From an uncultured Bacilli bacterium (GTDB lineage Bacteria; Bacillota_I; Bacilli_A; RF39; UBA660): DNA of 5,898 nucleotides. Positions 5,712 to 5,898 of the stretch are shown here, one piece after another. The stretch covers positions 1 through 5,898 of the forward strand of contig CANQFH010000061.1 in NCBI GenBank assembly GCA_947598425.1, written 5' to 3'. The notes beneath the pieces are model-generated. The model was given only the letters and a program-made list of their open reading frames with translations. It was not told the origin of the DNA and searched no databases. Numbering within the stretch: position 1 is the first letter of the stretch; each line of letters starts with the position of its first letter. The position numbers were made by a program, and so were the translations under genes.

Positions 5712-5730
5712 AAAATAATTATATCATTTT
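5712..5730 (-). terminator. Possible weak hairpin directly after the permease stop codon
   Basis: On the - strand AAAATGAT (5730-5723) pairs with ATTATTTT (5719-5712) across a 3-base loop, giving 8 bp with one G-T wobble. It starts at the base after the TAG stop. The stem has no G-C pair and no clear T-run follows, so at most it is a poor terminator or an RNA 3'-end stabiliser. Confidence 0.25.
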
Positions 5731-5898
5731 CTAATCGACATTAACACCTTTTTTAAATATTTTTATATCTATATAATAATAGATACCAATTAAGATGATA
5801 TATAAGCATATTCCTAAAGTTAATGCTGTTTTTACAATATCAACTGTAAGTGTATTACTTATATTTGAATTAAATAATGCCATAATACTTGGATTAAA
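5731..5898 (-). CDS. Membrane protein C-terminus, probably an ABC-2 type transporter permease (partial)
   Basis: The frame is open from the window edge to TAG at 5733-5731, giving 55 visible residues, so the gene begins to the right. The tail has a polar segment (NSNISNTLTVD), one hydrophobic helix of about 20 residues (TALTLGICLYIILIGIYYYI), and a short basic end, DIKIFKKGVNVD. A last membrane helix followed by a cytosolic 'lysine, phenylalanine, KKGVNV' tail is common in ABC-2 family permeases, which form the membrane channel of exporters. The ATPase partner would lie outside the window. Only the last helix is seen, so the family call is tentative, while the coding call is firmer. It lies on the side of the tRNA fragment that would belong to an integrated element. 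Confidence 0.6.
   Translation of the reverse strand, partial: FNPSIMALFNSNISNTLTVDIVKTALTLGICLYIILIGIYYYIDIKIFKKGVNVD

Noticed and set aside
5438..5730. Group I intron interrupting the anticodon loop of a tRNA-Met gene
   Set aside because: Such introns do sit at this position, but no tRNA 5' half is found upstream as far as the permease gene, and no intron core is apparent. Integration or decay explains the fragment better.

Overview
The window comes from a very AT-rich, low-GC bacterium of the Bacilli/Firmicutes type, possibly an uncultured or host-associated lineage close to the Mollicutes. The grounds are strong A/T bias at third codon positions, purine-rich Shine-Dalgarno sequences, a YfmF/YfmH peptidase pair typical of Firmicutes, and a zinc-free S4 protein. 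The genes read cleanly in the standard bacterial code: Trp is TGG and no gene has an internal TGA.

Left block, + strand (1-3867). The first gene is the C-terminal part of a dGTP triphosphohydrolase. A tightly packed pair of M16-family proteins follows: yfmF lacks the zinc motif and yfmH keeps HFLEH. Their B. subtilis counterparts (ymfF/ymfH) are linked to the 5-aminopentanol modification of elongation factor P. A weak hairpin overlaps the yfmH stop codon and a possible promoter follows it. Next is an unrecognised protein of about 265 residues with two membrane segments. A bidirectional terminator closes this block.

Middle block, - strand (3874-5319). Ribosomal protein S4 (rpsD) converges on the block above. 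It has a perfect consensus promoter and a leader of about 150 nt that can fold into a pseudoknot-like structure, a good candidate for S4 autoregulation. Upstream lies a small class I SAM-dependent methyltransferase whose TGA stop codon sits inside the rpsD -35 box.

Right block (5320-5898). On the - strand there is a 43-nt tRNA fragment running from a CAT anticodon to an encoded CCA, followed by an intrinsic terminator. The 5' half of the tRNA is absent. The adjoining side carries an in-phase 10-bp repeat array, phased A-tracts and spaced GATAAA motifs, then the tail of a membrane protein resembling an ABC-2 permease. The simplest reading is that this is one end (att site) of an element integrated into a tRNA-Met gene. 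The chromosome would lie at lower coordinates and the element would begin near 5481. No integrase is visible, so this is inference; a decayed tRNA gene is the main alternative.
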